40,002 nt of DNA from positions 1-40,002 of the forward strand of contig CAZHUZ010000005.1 of assembly GCA_964535835.1 (NCBI GenBank), read 5' to 3'. Under the pieces are notes generated by a model. It was given only the letters and a program-made list of their open reading frames with translations. It was not told where the DNA came from and ran no database searches. The DNA comes from JAPUDQ01 sp964535835 (GTDB taxonomy: Bacteria > Patescibacteriota > Saccharimonadia > Saccharimonadales > Saccharimonadaceae). The translations under genes were made by a program, and so were the position numbers. Shown piece after piece: positions 8,163 to 16,152 of this stretch; the first letter of the stretch is position 1, and each line of letters opens with the position of its first letter.

Positions 8163-9364
8163 AATCAATCGTTCTTTACTTGCATGTCCACCAACCATAT
8201 CGTATTGCACCATACAGTGTCTTTAGCGCCGGACATGACCATGATTATTTTTCCGATGCACGTGCTGAGGTGTCAGCCGGCAATGAAGTCATCCTCAAAA
8301 AAGTTGCACAAAAATCCTACCTGCCGACTAATAGTATGTTACTTGAGTTGTTACAAAAATATCCCGAGTTTCGTCTGAGCCTGAGTATAACCGGTACGTT
8401 TATTGACCAGTGTGAAGCATGGGCACCTGAAATACTAGAGAGCTTCAAAGCACTCGTCGCAACTGGACGTGTAGAAATTGTCGCCGAAACATATCATCAT
8501 AGTCTGGCGTTTTTCTATAGCCGGCAGGAATTTGAAGAGCAAGTGCAGTTGCACCGTGAAAAGATCAAACAACTCTTTGGTGTCACTCCGCTAGCTTTTC
8601 GAAACACCGAGCTAGCATATTATGATGATATCGGCACTTGGGCGGATGAAGCAGGCTACATGGCAGTCTTGGCCGAAGGATGGGATCCGATACTTGAGTG
8701 GCGTAGCCCAAACTATATCTATCGTCCTCCACAAACAAAAAATGTAAAACTACTACTCAAAAACTATCGTCTAAGTGATGATATTGCTTTTCGTTTCTCA
8801 AACCGTGACTGGCATGAGTGGCCACTGACTATCGACAAGTACATGAGTTGGTTGCCGTCTGGTGATGAGCAAGTTGTCAACTTGTTTATGGATTATGAGA
8901 CATTTGGTGAGCACCAATGGGACGACTCTGGTATCTTTGACTTCATGCGCGGCTTTGTCCAAAAAGTATGCGATACGGATTGGTATGATTTTAAAACAAT
9001 AACCGAGGCAGCAACTCTCGATGCAAAAGATGCTATATCAATGCCACACACCGTGACATGGGCCGATACCGAACGTGATCTGAGTGCTTGGCTCGGCAAC
9101 GCTATGCAACAAGAAGCGATGCGCTGTGTCTATGAACTCGAAGAAGTCGTCCGAGATAGTAATGACGCTCAACTATTGGAAGACTGGCGACGATTACAGA
9201 CATCAGATCACGCCTATTATATGTGTACTAAATACTTCCGCGATGGTGATGTTCATGCATATTTTAGCCCATATTCTTCGCCCTATGATGCGTTTTTGTA
9301 CTATATGAACGTCATCCGTGATATGCGGTGGCGTATCCTCGAGCATCACAAAGGCTCTACATAA
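8159..9364 (+). CDS. glycoside hydrolase family 57 (alpha-amylase/branching enzyme type)
   Basis: A 401-residue cytoplasmic enzyme. GH57 motif 1 is HVHQPYR (9-15). The ETYHHS segment is at 110-115, the nucleophile motif FRNTELAY gives Glu151, and DYETFGEH (245-252) supplies Asp245 as acid/base. It starts 4 nt inside the GT4 gene (ATGA overlap), so the two products are probably made in a fixed ratio. At about 400 residues it is at the short end of GH57 and lacks the long C-terminal region of branching enzymes, so a hydrolase or 4-alpha-glucanotransferase role is more likely. No signal peptide. Confidence 0.9.
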   Translation: MKSIVLYLHVHQPYRIAPYSVFSAGHDHDYFSDARAEVSAGNEVILKKVAQKSYLPTNSMLLELLQKYPEFRLSLSITGTFIDQCEAWAPEILESFKALVATGRVEIVAETYHHSLAFFYSRQEFEEQVQLHREKIKQLFGVTPLAFRNTELAYYDDIGTWADEAGYMAVLAEGWDPILEWRSPNYIYRPPQTKNVKLLLKNYRLSDDIAFRFSNRDWHEWPLTIDKYMSWLPSGDEQVVNLFMDYETFGEHQWDDSGIFDFMRGFVQKVCDTDWYDFKTITEAATLDAKDAISMPHTVTWADTERDLSAWLGNAMQQEAMRCVYELEEVVRDSNDAQLLEDWRRLQTSDHAYYMCTKYFRDGDVHAYFSPYSSPYDAFLYYMNVIRDMRWRILEHHKGST

Positions 9365-10029
9365 TGAATCGATTACGGTTATTCCAACAGTATGATGCCA
9401 AAAAAGTATTTAAAACTGCGTGCGAACGCTACGATCTAGTATATTTTGGACATGTTTCCCAGCATCATGATGAGCATCACATAGTACGGGGTTTTACATT
9501 ATCTCCGCATCATGTTGACCGTCATTACTGTGTGGGAACCGTTGCCCAAAAAGATATCATACTTCTTGAACGCAGTGATACCATATCATCACCAGATAAA
9601 CCAAGCAAACAGTACACATGGCTTATCATCAAGACCGACCTTGTGGCTCATTCGCCATCACACATTGTTCTCAATGGTCACGAATACGACACTATCACCT
9701 ACGATTATCTGCGTATCAAGTATCATACACATCATCATTTTGAACCTCATCAGCTACAAGGATATGACCCGGAGTTTCTCAAACAATTTCGAGTCTATGC
9801 CCCTCCGCATGAAATCGATAGATTATTTTACCTCATCCCAGGTGAAACTGCTGCGGTGCTGGGTCATCATTTTAGTAAATTTGATTTTGAAATAATTGGT
9901 GATGAATTAATAGCTTATCTACCGACCGACAAGCCAACACTAGCAAACGTCGAGGACCTCCTAAAGGCCAGTTTGTGGCTTGCAGATGAGATAAACAACC
10001 GAATCACTAGTGCTACTAGTGCATCCTGA
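9364..10029 (+). CDS. unknown protein coupled to the GH57/GT4 operon
   Basis: A 221-residue soluble protein. I chose ATG 9364, which overlaps the GH57 stop by 1 nt (TAATG); a longer reading begins inside GH57 without any gain. It is histidine-rich, with clusters such as QHHDEHH (41-47) and HTHHHF (near 130), and ends in a helix with LLKASLWLADEI. There are no cysteines for metal clusters beyond two isolated ones, no membrane segment and no recognised motif. Coupling suggests a role with the two carbohydrate enzymes, perhaps as an accessory or regulatory subunit (inference). Confidence 0.75.
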   Translation: MNRLRLFQQYDAKKVFKTACERYDLVYFGHVSQHHDEHHIVRGFTLSPHHVDRHYCVGTVAQKDIILLERSDTISSPDKPSKQYTWLIIKTDLVAHSPSHIVLNGHEYDTITYDYLRIKYHTHHHFEPHQLQGYDPEFLKQFRVYAPPHEIDRLFYLIPGETAAVLGHHFSKFDFEIIGDELIAYLPTDKPTLANVEDLLKASLWLADEINNRITSATSAS

Positions 10030-10053
10030 TTGTCTACGAATAGGGGGACGATA

Positions 10054-10263
10054 TTATGATTTACGAGCTTTAACTTCGTTGCGACCGAGTGATTTTTTAG
10101 TCTCTTCAAAAATTTCGTGCTTGCGCGTGACGGGATCGTATTTACGCAGTGTTAATTTACCCGATGTATTCATCGTGTTTTTCTTGGTATAGTACGCGCG
10201 AGTACCTGATGCCTTGCTGACCAGTCCTACCAATTTGCGCTTGCTTTTAGAATTCTTTGCCAT
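10054..10263 (-). CDS. rpmG: 50S ribosomal protein L33, zinc-free type
   Basis: A 69-residue basic protein. The middle part (GTRAYYTKKN ... LTLRKYDPVTRKHEIFEETKK) aligns well with L33, including the conserved KYDP and the aromatic pair. The four zinc-binding cysteines of the C+ form are missing. It carries about 15 extra residues at the end compared with E. coli L33 (55 residues). It is a single gene separated from the main ribosomal cluster. Confidence 0.93.
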   Translation of the reverse strand: MAKNSKSKRKLVGLVSKASGTRAYYTKKNTMNTSGKLTLRKYDPVTRKHEIFEETKKSLGRNEVKARKS

Positions 10264-10306
10264 AACTAATGAGCTATTGTAACAGAGATACGTGAGATAG
10301 TAAACC

Positions 10307-10495
10307 CTATTTCGGTTCTTTTGGAATGATTACCCACATCAAACCATAGAGAAGCGGGCCCGGTATACCACCCGGTAACATCAATATGATAAAAATCACG
10401 CGCCACACAACAGGATCAATACCTGTGCATGCTCCCATGCCGCCACATATCCCGGCCAAAACTTTGTCAGTTCTCGATCGATATAGTCGTTTCAT
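10307..10495 (-). CDS. PspC-domain small membrane protein
   Basis: A 62-residue protein with the PspC signature: basic start KRLYRSRTDKVLAGICGGMG, then DPVVWRVIFIILMLPGG and one membrane helix ending in IPKEPK. ATG 10495 is preferred to an in-frame GTG at 10525 because a TACAAT -10 box (10507..10502) ends 6 nt before it, which would leave a leaderless message starting at this ATG. PspC proteins sense envelope stress or anchor regulators at the membrane. No other psp gene is near. Confidence 0.85.
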   Translation of the reverse strand: MKRLYRSRTDKVLAGICGGMGACTGIDPVVWRVIFIILMLPGGIPGPLLYGLMWVIIPKEPK

Positions 10496-10501
10496 ACCAG
10501 T

Positions 10502-10507
10502 ATTGTA
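10502..10507 (-). promoter_or_regulatory. -10 box of the PspC gene
   Basis: TACAAT preceded by TGC on the minus strand, 6 nt from ATG 10495. The implied transcription start is at or next to the ATG. A second outward-facing extended -10 lies in the mobile element at 10647..10642 and could also reach this gene. Confidence 0.5.
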
Positions 10508-10611
10508 GCAAATTGTTATTATCACTAGGGGGTACTACGAAATTTTACCCCGCACCTACGTATGCAAACACGCCCAATACCAGTCCGATCAATAAATACG
10601 TCAAATAAAAA

Positions 10612-10857
10612 TGGAGCATTTCTACCGAAACGCTAGAACCCATTTTAGCAAAATCCAACAGATAAGAACAGATATAGGGTGGAAAAAAGAGGATAATTTG
10701 CGAAACCAGCCCCGCCGTTAGCTTGCGAAAGTCGCAAGCCCGCCCCGTCAGCTCTGACTTTTACAATTTTCTGAGATTTTCCCCCGCCGAATTTCTTTTT
10801 TAGTTGCGAAAAAGTCAGGTCTGTCGGGTCGGCTGCCCGAAAGGGCAGAAACGGTGG
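10612..10857 (+). repeat. module 1 left inverted repeat (IR1-L, 246 bp)
   Basis: Reverse complement of 12032-12277. By eye every base matches over 246 bp. It contains several hairpins: GCTTGCG/CGCAAGC, GTCAG/CTGAC and CTGCCC-GAAA-GGGCAG. It starts with the 6-bp core TGGAGC. An open reading frame of about 70 codons in each copy is a product of the repeat and has no start signal. Replaces coding sequence over this stretch. Confidence 0.95.
10642..10647 (-). promoter_or_regulatory. outward-facing extended -10 in IR1-L
   Basis: TGC-TAAAAT read on the minus strand; the mirror image of 12242-12247. It points out of the element toward the PspC gene. No convincing -35 is seen, so activity is uncertain. 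Confidence 0.35.
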
Positions 10858-10870
10858 GGCGATGCTACAT

Positions 10871-11968
10871 TCACCCAGCAAGCATTAAAGTTTCATCTAC
10901 TTGTTGATGTTTTATATTCAAGATTTCCTTAGCCTTTGCCTGTCGATTGCGCTCTCTGATTAAAAGTAGCTCTGGACTGCCCTGTACAAGCTCTCCTGTA
11001 TTTGGATCAATCAGTTCAGATATATCTTCAATGCCCATATTTTTGCTGTGGCTAGACACAAAGAAATCTGAATTAACAGCGGTGTTCACTTCGCTTTCGC
11101 TCGCTTGGGGATTATCGTCTTTATAGCGGCGTTTTGCGCCTGCGATTTGCCTAGTAAGTCCTGCTAGATTTTTCTCTGCCTGTTCCTCTGGCGTGCTGAA
11201 CTTTGCAATTTGCGGAGTAATAACATAATTATCAATTAAGGCATGGACTTTGCCACCATCCAGCTCATATGCACTTACAAGCCACTCGGCGTCAGTCTTC
11301 TCCCTTAATCTTCTTTCTACATCTTCATTTGCTTTTTCGAACTTATCAACAAATTGAACTTCAAGGCTAGGTACGAGGAAATCAACACCACCAAAACTCA
11401 CTGTTTCAGCAGTTTCGTGCAGTAAGTCCTGTGGTAAGTCTTTTAATCCTTTAGTTGCGGTAACTGGGTAGATTTCTTGCGAGCCAAAGACGGCTGTAAA
11501 TCTGTCACTATGCTCAATGCTTTCATACTGGTCAGTGCTGGCGGCATAAATCTCAAAATCACTATGCGTGCGATAGGGGGTGCTGTCTAATCGTTTTTCA
11601 CGACCTTGAACAACGCCTTGTAGGGCAAGCTCTATGCCCGCGCCTTTACCGAATAAATACTGTATTCTGCCACTAGAGCCGATTTGCGGCATTAAGGCTC
11701 GTGCCAAAATCATCTTTGCTGTAAAAGTGTCAAAGTCGGGCATATCTATTCCGTCTTGTCGTGTGCTTTCGTGCCAATCCTTTAGCGAAGCAAGTTGCTC
11801 GCTAGTGGGTTCGGTGTCAAGTTCTCCTTTATCTGTAATGCCTAGACCAAACTCATCTCGAAAAAATCCAACCAAGGTTTGTACTTTCTCACCCAATTCA
11901 ATATCTGTTGGGCTGGGAGCCAGCTGTAAGGCATCTATATCTTCTATTATGCGTGGTTCTTCTGACAT
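10871..11968 (-). CDS. cargo protein, possibly a degenerate nucleotidyltransferase fold
   Basis: A 365-residue acidic soluble protein, the only gene inside module 1. I start it at ATG 11968; a longer reading to 12085 would run through the repeat. AGGAG lies 16 nt upstream, which is far, and TAGAAT (12002..11997) is a candidate -10. Residues 107-145 (FGKGAGIELALQG ... HSDFEIY) resemble the GG-x-E/A-L and S-D-I/F-D core of AbiEii-like nucleotidyltransferases, but the second aspartate is Glu139. A later strand-helix, GGVDFLVPSLEVQFVDKF, fits such a fold. I do not recognise the family with confidence, and the toxin/defence reading is speculative. Confidence 0.75.
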   Translation of the reverse strand: MSEEPRIIEDIDALQLAPSPTDIELGEKVQTLVGFFRDEFGLGITDKGELDTEPTSEQLASLKDWHESTRQDGIDMPDFDTFTAKMILARALMPQIGSSGRIQYLFGKGAGIELALQGVVQGREKRLDSTPYRTHSDFEIYAASTDQYESIEHSDRFTAVFGSQEIYPVTATKGLKDLPQDLLHETAETVSFGGVDFLVPSLEVQFVDKFEKANEDVERRLREKTDAEWLVSAYELDGGKVHALIDNYVITPQIAKFSTPEEQAEKNLAGLTRQIAGAKRRYKDDNPQASESEVNTAVNSDFFVSSHSKNMGIEDISELIDPNTGELVQGSPELLLIRERNRQAKAKEILNIKHQQVDETLMLAG

Positions 11969-12031
11969 TTTTATTTTTTGGTTACTCCTACTACTAATTC
12001 TAACACATTTACAAAGTACGCAAATACGCCG

Positions 12032-12277
12032 CCACCGTTTCTGCCCTTTCGGGCAGCCGACCCGACAGACCTGACTTTTTCGCAACTAAAAAAGAAATTC
12101 GGCGGGGGAAAATCTCAGAAAATTGTAAAAGTCAGAGCTGACGGGGCGGGCTTGCGACTTTCGCAAGCTAACGGCGGGGCTGGTTTCGCAAATTATCCTC
12201 TTTTTTCCACCCTATATCTGTTCTTATCTGTTGGATTTTGCTAAAATGGGTTCTAGCGTTTCGGTAGAAATGCTCCA
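12032..12277 (+). repeat. module 1 right inverted repeat (IR1-R, 246 bp)
   Basis: Inverted partner of 10612-10857. Its outer 6 bp, GCTCCA (12272-12277), are at the same time the first 6 bp of module 2, so the two modules share this core. Confidence 0.95.
12242..12247 (+). promoter_or_regulatory. outward-facing extended -10 in IR1-R
   Basis: TGC-TAAAAT at 12239-12247 points toward the recombinase module. Transcripts from it would meet the terminator-like hairpin at 12410-12427 before the recombinase leader. Confidence 0.35.
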
Positions 12278-12408
12278 GAATACGACTTTTTTCAAGATTT
12301 GACGGCGTTGCCGTCATTTTTTGTAGGGTTTGGCGGAAGTCAAACCAAATGTTTTCTTGGGGGGAATGAGATTTTGGGTCGCTGGAAGCGACCACATTTT
12401 TGTTTTTG
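12272..12408 (+). repeat. module 2 left inverted repeat (IR2-L, 137 bp)
   Basis: Reverse complement of 13953-14089 with one mismatch seen (the base that turns Ala into Val in the shared reading frame). It contains three hairpins: GACGGC-GTT-GCCGTC, a GGTTTG/CAAACC stem and GGTCGCT-GGA-AGCGACC. Confidence 0.95.
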
Positions 12409-12409
12409 C

Positions 12410-12427
12410 CCGCCACAGGCGGTTTTT
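12410..12427 (+). terminator. intrinsic terminator-like hairpin before the recombinase leader
   Basis: CCGCC-ACA-GGCGG followed by TTTTT on the plus strand. It would stop transcription arriving from module 1 and so isolate the recombinase promoter. Confidence 0.5.
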
Positions 12428-12430
12428 ATT

Positions 12431-12439
12431 TGGTAAAAT
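12431..12439 (+). promoter_or_regulatory. extended -10 promoter of the recombinase leader
   Basis: TGG-TAAAAT. A start 7 nt downstream would be at 12446, next to the first base of the long stem at 12445. This fit between promoter and RNA structure supports both. Confidence 0.5.
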
Positions 12440-12444
12440 GGTAG

Positions 12445-12536
12445 TGCGTACAATCTAACAGAGAGGTCTTTTTTAATGGCCGTCCCAGACAAGCAAGATT
12501 TCTCTTGATTGTACGCAACTGGGGCGGTCATTAAAA
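12445..12536 (+). ncRNA. recombinase leader RNA with two mutually exclusive long stems
   Basis: Stem A pairs 12445-12455 with 12507-12517 (11 bp) and 12460-12470 with 12495-12505 (11 bp, two G-U). Stem B pairs 12471-12488 with 12519-12536 (18 bp, two G-U). The arms interleave in pseudoknot order, but the connecting loops (0, 6 and 1 nt) are too short for both full stems at once, so they should compete. All four non-Watson-Crick pairs are G-U on the plus strand, which favours an RNA-level role. GGAGG of the recombinase starts 5 nt after stem B. Could be a translational or transcriptional switch, or a structural RNA of the element; class not recognised. Confidence 0.6.
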
Positions 12537-12552
12537 TTATGGAGGTAATTCT

Positions 12553-14169
<1,617 letters not shown>

Positions 14170-14245
14170 TATTTTAACAGATTAAGTTTTATAAAAATAC
14201 CCATGATCATATAAAAACAACTCCTTTTCAGAAGTCATATTTAAA

Positions 14246-14330
14246 TGGTGTTGGGAGAGGGATTCGCTTTGCTCGATCAATCTCGCAAAGTGCCGGGGAG
14301 CAAAGACTTTTGCTCCCGTTCGAATCCTTA
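14246..14330. repeat. duplicated tRNA-Tyr 3' end with three-way-junction palindrome
   Basis: Positions 14246-14266 repeat the last 21 bases of the tRNA-Tyr gene (14378-14398) with one mismatch, in the same orientation. They run into a nested palindrome: GGATTCG (14260-14266) pairs with CGAATCC (14321-14327) around two hairpins, CTTTGC/GCAAAG (14267-14272/14285-14290) and GGGAGCAAA/TTTGCTCCC (14296-14304/14309-14317). No full tRNA can be folded here. It looks like a remnant attachment site or a processing element. Confidence 0.6.
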
Positions 14331-14339
14331 CTATTATTA

Positions 14340-14380
14340 CCAATGTTATAACCGATCATAAAGACCGGTTATAACATTGG
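14340..14380. other. 15-bp palindrome abutting the tRNA-Tyr CCA end
   Basis: CCAATGTTATAACCG (14340-14354) is the perfect inverted repeat of 14366-14380, with an 11-nt loop. The 14378-14380 arm end is the encoded CCA of tRNA-Tyr. No U-tract follows, so a simple terminator is doubtful; a recombination site or a 3'-end processing signal are alternatives. Confidence 0.6.
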
Positions 14381-14463
14381 TGCTGGGAGAGGGATTCGAA
14401 CCCCCGTAGGCGAAAGCCAGATGATTTACAGTCACCCCTCGTTGGCCACTTGAGTATCCCAGC
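14378..14463 (-). tRNA. tRNA-Tyr (GTA)
   Basis: Class II tRNA with a long variable arm. The acceptor is GCTGGGA/TCCCAGC, the anticodon loop is CTGTAAA with anticodon GTA, the T-loop is TTCGAAT and the ACCA end is encoded. It is the middle member of a Thr-Tyr-Thr cluster that recalls the E. coli thrU-tyrU-glyT-thrT order, here without glyT. Confidence 0.95.
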
Positions 14464-14516
14464 CTGCAAAAAATAAATTTTGTCGGTGAAGTGTACGAAG
14501 CAATAATATTTAAATA

Positions 14517-14593
14517 TGGAGCCGCTTCAGGGACTCGAACCCAGGACCTGCTGTTTACAAAACAGCTGCTCTAACCAACTGAGCTAAAGCGGC
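14517..14593 (-). tRNA. tRNA-Thr (TGT)
   Basis: Acceptor GCCGCTT/AAGCGGC, anticodon stem GCTGT/ACAGC, loop TTTGTAA with anticodon TGT, T-loop TTCGAGT, encoded TCCA end. It shares the terminal GGCTCCA with the GGT isoacceptor and so also carries the TGGAGC core, yet no element is inserted here. Confidence 0.95.
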
Positions 14594-14610
14594 AATTATC
14601 GTACCGAATA

Positions 14611-14619
14611 ATTGTAGCA
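14611..14619 (-). promoter_or_regulatory. extended -10 promoter of the tRNA cluster
   Basis: TGC-TACAAT on the minus strand ends 17 nt before the tRNA-Thr(TGT) 5' end. It probably drives Thr(TGT), Tyr and Thr(GGT) together. Confidence 0.45.
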
Positions 14620-14643
14620 AAGCTATCTGTTATTTACCAGACA

Positions 14644-15297
14644 TTACATTACGATCTTGCGTGGCTGATGAATTTTTTGTGGTGCGCGACTAGGAATAAT
14701 CACTTTTGCCACTTTCTCGCGTAATGTAGTTGCCAGCTCTACTTGTTCATCACGTTCATATGCGTCAGCCAATATACTCAGGCTTTGCGGATTTGGTTCT
14801 AGCTCAACAGCACGCTCAAGTGCAGCGATCATCGCCTTGGTATTTCCGAGTTTTTCCTGGACTTTCGCGAGGGCAATATGCCGCGCCGCTAATTCTCCCT
14901 CGATACTTATCGCTTGCTCAAACGCCAGTGCGGCTTTCTCATACTGTCCTGTCTCATAGTAAATCAGTCCGACATTGTGGAGACTACTTGCACTCGGTTC
15001 CAAACTCTGAGCAATCTCAAAACATTCAATTGCATCTTGATACGCACGTTGTTTGGCATAGAGAATCCCAAGACGATTGTACGCCGTCGCATTTCGTTCA
15101 TCGACACGCAATATTGTCAGTAGCGCCTTTTCAGCACGGAGATATTTGCGGTCTTTGATACTATCCTGAGCAACTGCCCACAGTTTGTCCATACGGTTAG
15201 AGAACTTCGAAGAAAAGGCTGCACCGGTATCATCAGCTTGTCGCTGATACCAGAGCACCCATGCACCTAGTCCCACCAGTAGTACAAGCCCTAACAT
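14644..15297 (-). CDS. membrane-anchored TPR protein
   Basis: A 217-residue protein. Residues 1-17 form a hydrophobic anchor (LGLVLLVGLGAWVLWY) followed by RQ, so most of the chain is probably cytoplasmic or surface-exposed, depending on topology. Residues about 35-205 hold four to five tetratricopeptide repeats with the usual W/L-G-Y-A-F-P spacing, for example YNRLGILYAKQRAYQDAIECF and VGLIYYETGQYEKAALAF. It ends in a basic tail. TATAAT (15312..15307) lies 9 nt before the ATG, an internal promoter that would give an almost leaderless message. It is the last gene of the trpS operon. Partner unknown. Confidence 0.85.
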   Translation of the reverse strand: MLGLVLLVGLGAWVLWYQRQADDTGAAFSSKFSNRMDKLWAVAQDSIKDRKYLRAEKALLTILRVDERNATAYNRLGILYAKQRAYQDAIECFEIAQSLEPSASSLHNVGLIYYETGQYEKAALAFEQAISIEGELAARHIALAKVQEKLGNTKAMIAALERAVELEPNPQSLSILADAYERDEQVELATTLREKVAKVIIPSRAPQKIHQPRKIVM

Positions 15298-15318
15298 ATT
15301 TCTATCATTATACAGTAT

Positions 15319-16152
15319 CTACATAGACAGCGCTAGAGAGAGTAATTGAAGCCGTACATTGCCATTTGTCTCAAGCTTTTCGATTGTTTCTGACACGATA
15401 TTCAGCTGACGAGCCGGCGTCGCTGTACTGCCTTTTCTCATACTGTGAGCTATGATGTTGCCGATAGCTTGAACAAGTCGCAGGGCTTGAGACCGATCAT
15501 TCATCGCGTCTTTGACACCAATCAATCGCTGATACGTCGAGCCCTGTACGATACTTCGCGCTTGCTTTATTACTTCCGCTTGTGCATCAAAAAAATCACT
15601 ATCCTGAATCAGTTTATTGAGTAGCGCAGGACGACCTGATGCTAAAAATAGTAGCTGTGCACTCTTCGCGCTATCTTTGATGCCGGCAGCCCGAATGATA
15701 TCTGTTGATTGCTGCTGTGAAATAGGTCGAAGCTCGATCGTAGCCACACGGGAAGATATCGTCGGCAACAGATGTTGTGGTGCGTGCGTCAACATGATAA
15801 ATACGACATTTTCTGGCGGTTCTTCGAGTAGTTTTAAAAATGCATTCTGCGCCTCAACTCGTAGCGTATCCGCATCATCTATAATCACGGTGAGTGTGTG
15901 ATCTCGTTTTGACCTTGTTTGATGGTATAGCTCACGTATTTGATCGATCGAGATATTTTTGTCATCCTCGCCCTCCACGATGAGCAAACCACCCGGCTGA
16001 GAGTTGAGCGCCCTTGCAATCGCTCGTGCATATGACTGCAGTCCAATACCATCAACTCCATGGACGATCAGCCCGCTCGCGGGATTTTTGACAAATGCCT
16101 CACTCTGTCGGCGAGATATATCATGTAGTATGAGATCAGGTGCAAATGTCAT
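15319..16152 (-). CDS. holB: DNA polymerase III delta'-like clamp-loader subunit
   Basis: A 277-residue AAA+ family protein. The Walker A region is degenerate (GVDGIGLQS, no GK), as in delta' subunits that do not bind ATP. The Walker B-like IIDDAD follows, then NAFLKLLEEPP and the arginine-finger motif TISSR, both strongly conserved in clamp loaders. It lacks cysteine, so the zinc module of DnaX/HolB is absent, and it is shorter than E. coli HolB (334 residues). Starts 17 nt inside the pseudouridine synthase gene. A small DnaX-like alternative is unlikely without a P-loop lysine. Confidence 0.88.
   Translation of the reverse strand: MTFAPDLILHDISRRQSEAFVKNPASGLIVHGVDGIGLQSYARAIARALNSQPGGLLIVEGEDDKNISIDQIRELYHQTRSKRDHTLTVIIDDADTLRVEAQNAFLKLLEEPPENVVFIMLTHAPQHLLPTISSRVATIELRPISQQQSTDIIRAAGIKDSAKSAQLLFLASGRPALLNKLIQDSDFFDAQAEVIKQARSIVQGSTYQRLIGVKDAMNDRSQALRLVQAIGNIIAHSMRKGSTATPARQLNIVSETIEKLETNGNVRLQLLSLALSM

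Noticed and set aside
10545..10649. Minus-strand 34-codon frame starting in IR1-L and running out to 10545 with a hydrophobic stretch (LTYLLIGLVLGVFAYVGAG).
   Set aside because: It starts inside the repeat, lacks a ribosome binding site and would only exist because of the insertion; it may be a chance fusion. Noted because the flanking half looks membrane-protein-like.
10645..10881. Open frame of about 78 codons inside IR1, repeated at 11978-12244.
   Set aside because: Explained by the inverted repeat and its hairpins; no start signal, and both copies read through structured DNA.
12168..12416. Minus-strand open frame of 82 codons over IR2-L and IR1-R.
   Set aside because: It has no start region of its own; it is the mirror of the recombinase tail and is discussed as the alternative C-terminus.
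12445..12536. Bridge-RNA-like guide function for the recombinase leader.
   Set aside because: The unpaired segments (TAAC, ACAAGC) do not match the tRNA-Thr target or the element ends, and bridge RNAs are known from IS110 enzymes, not serine recombinases.
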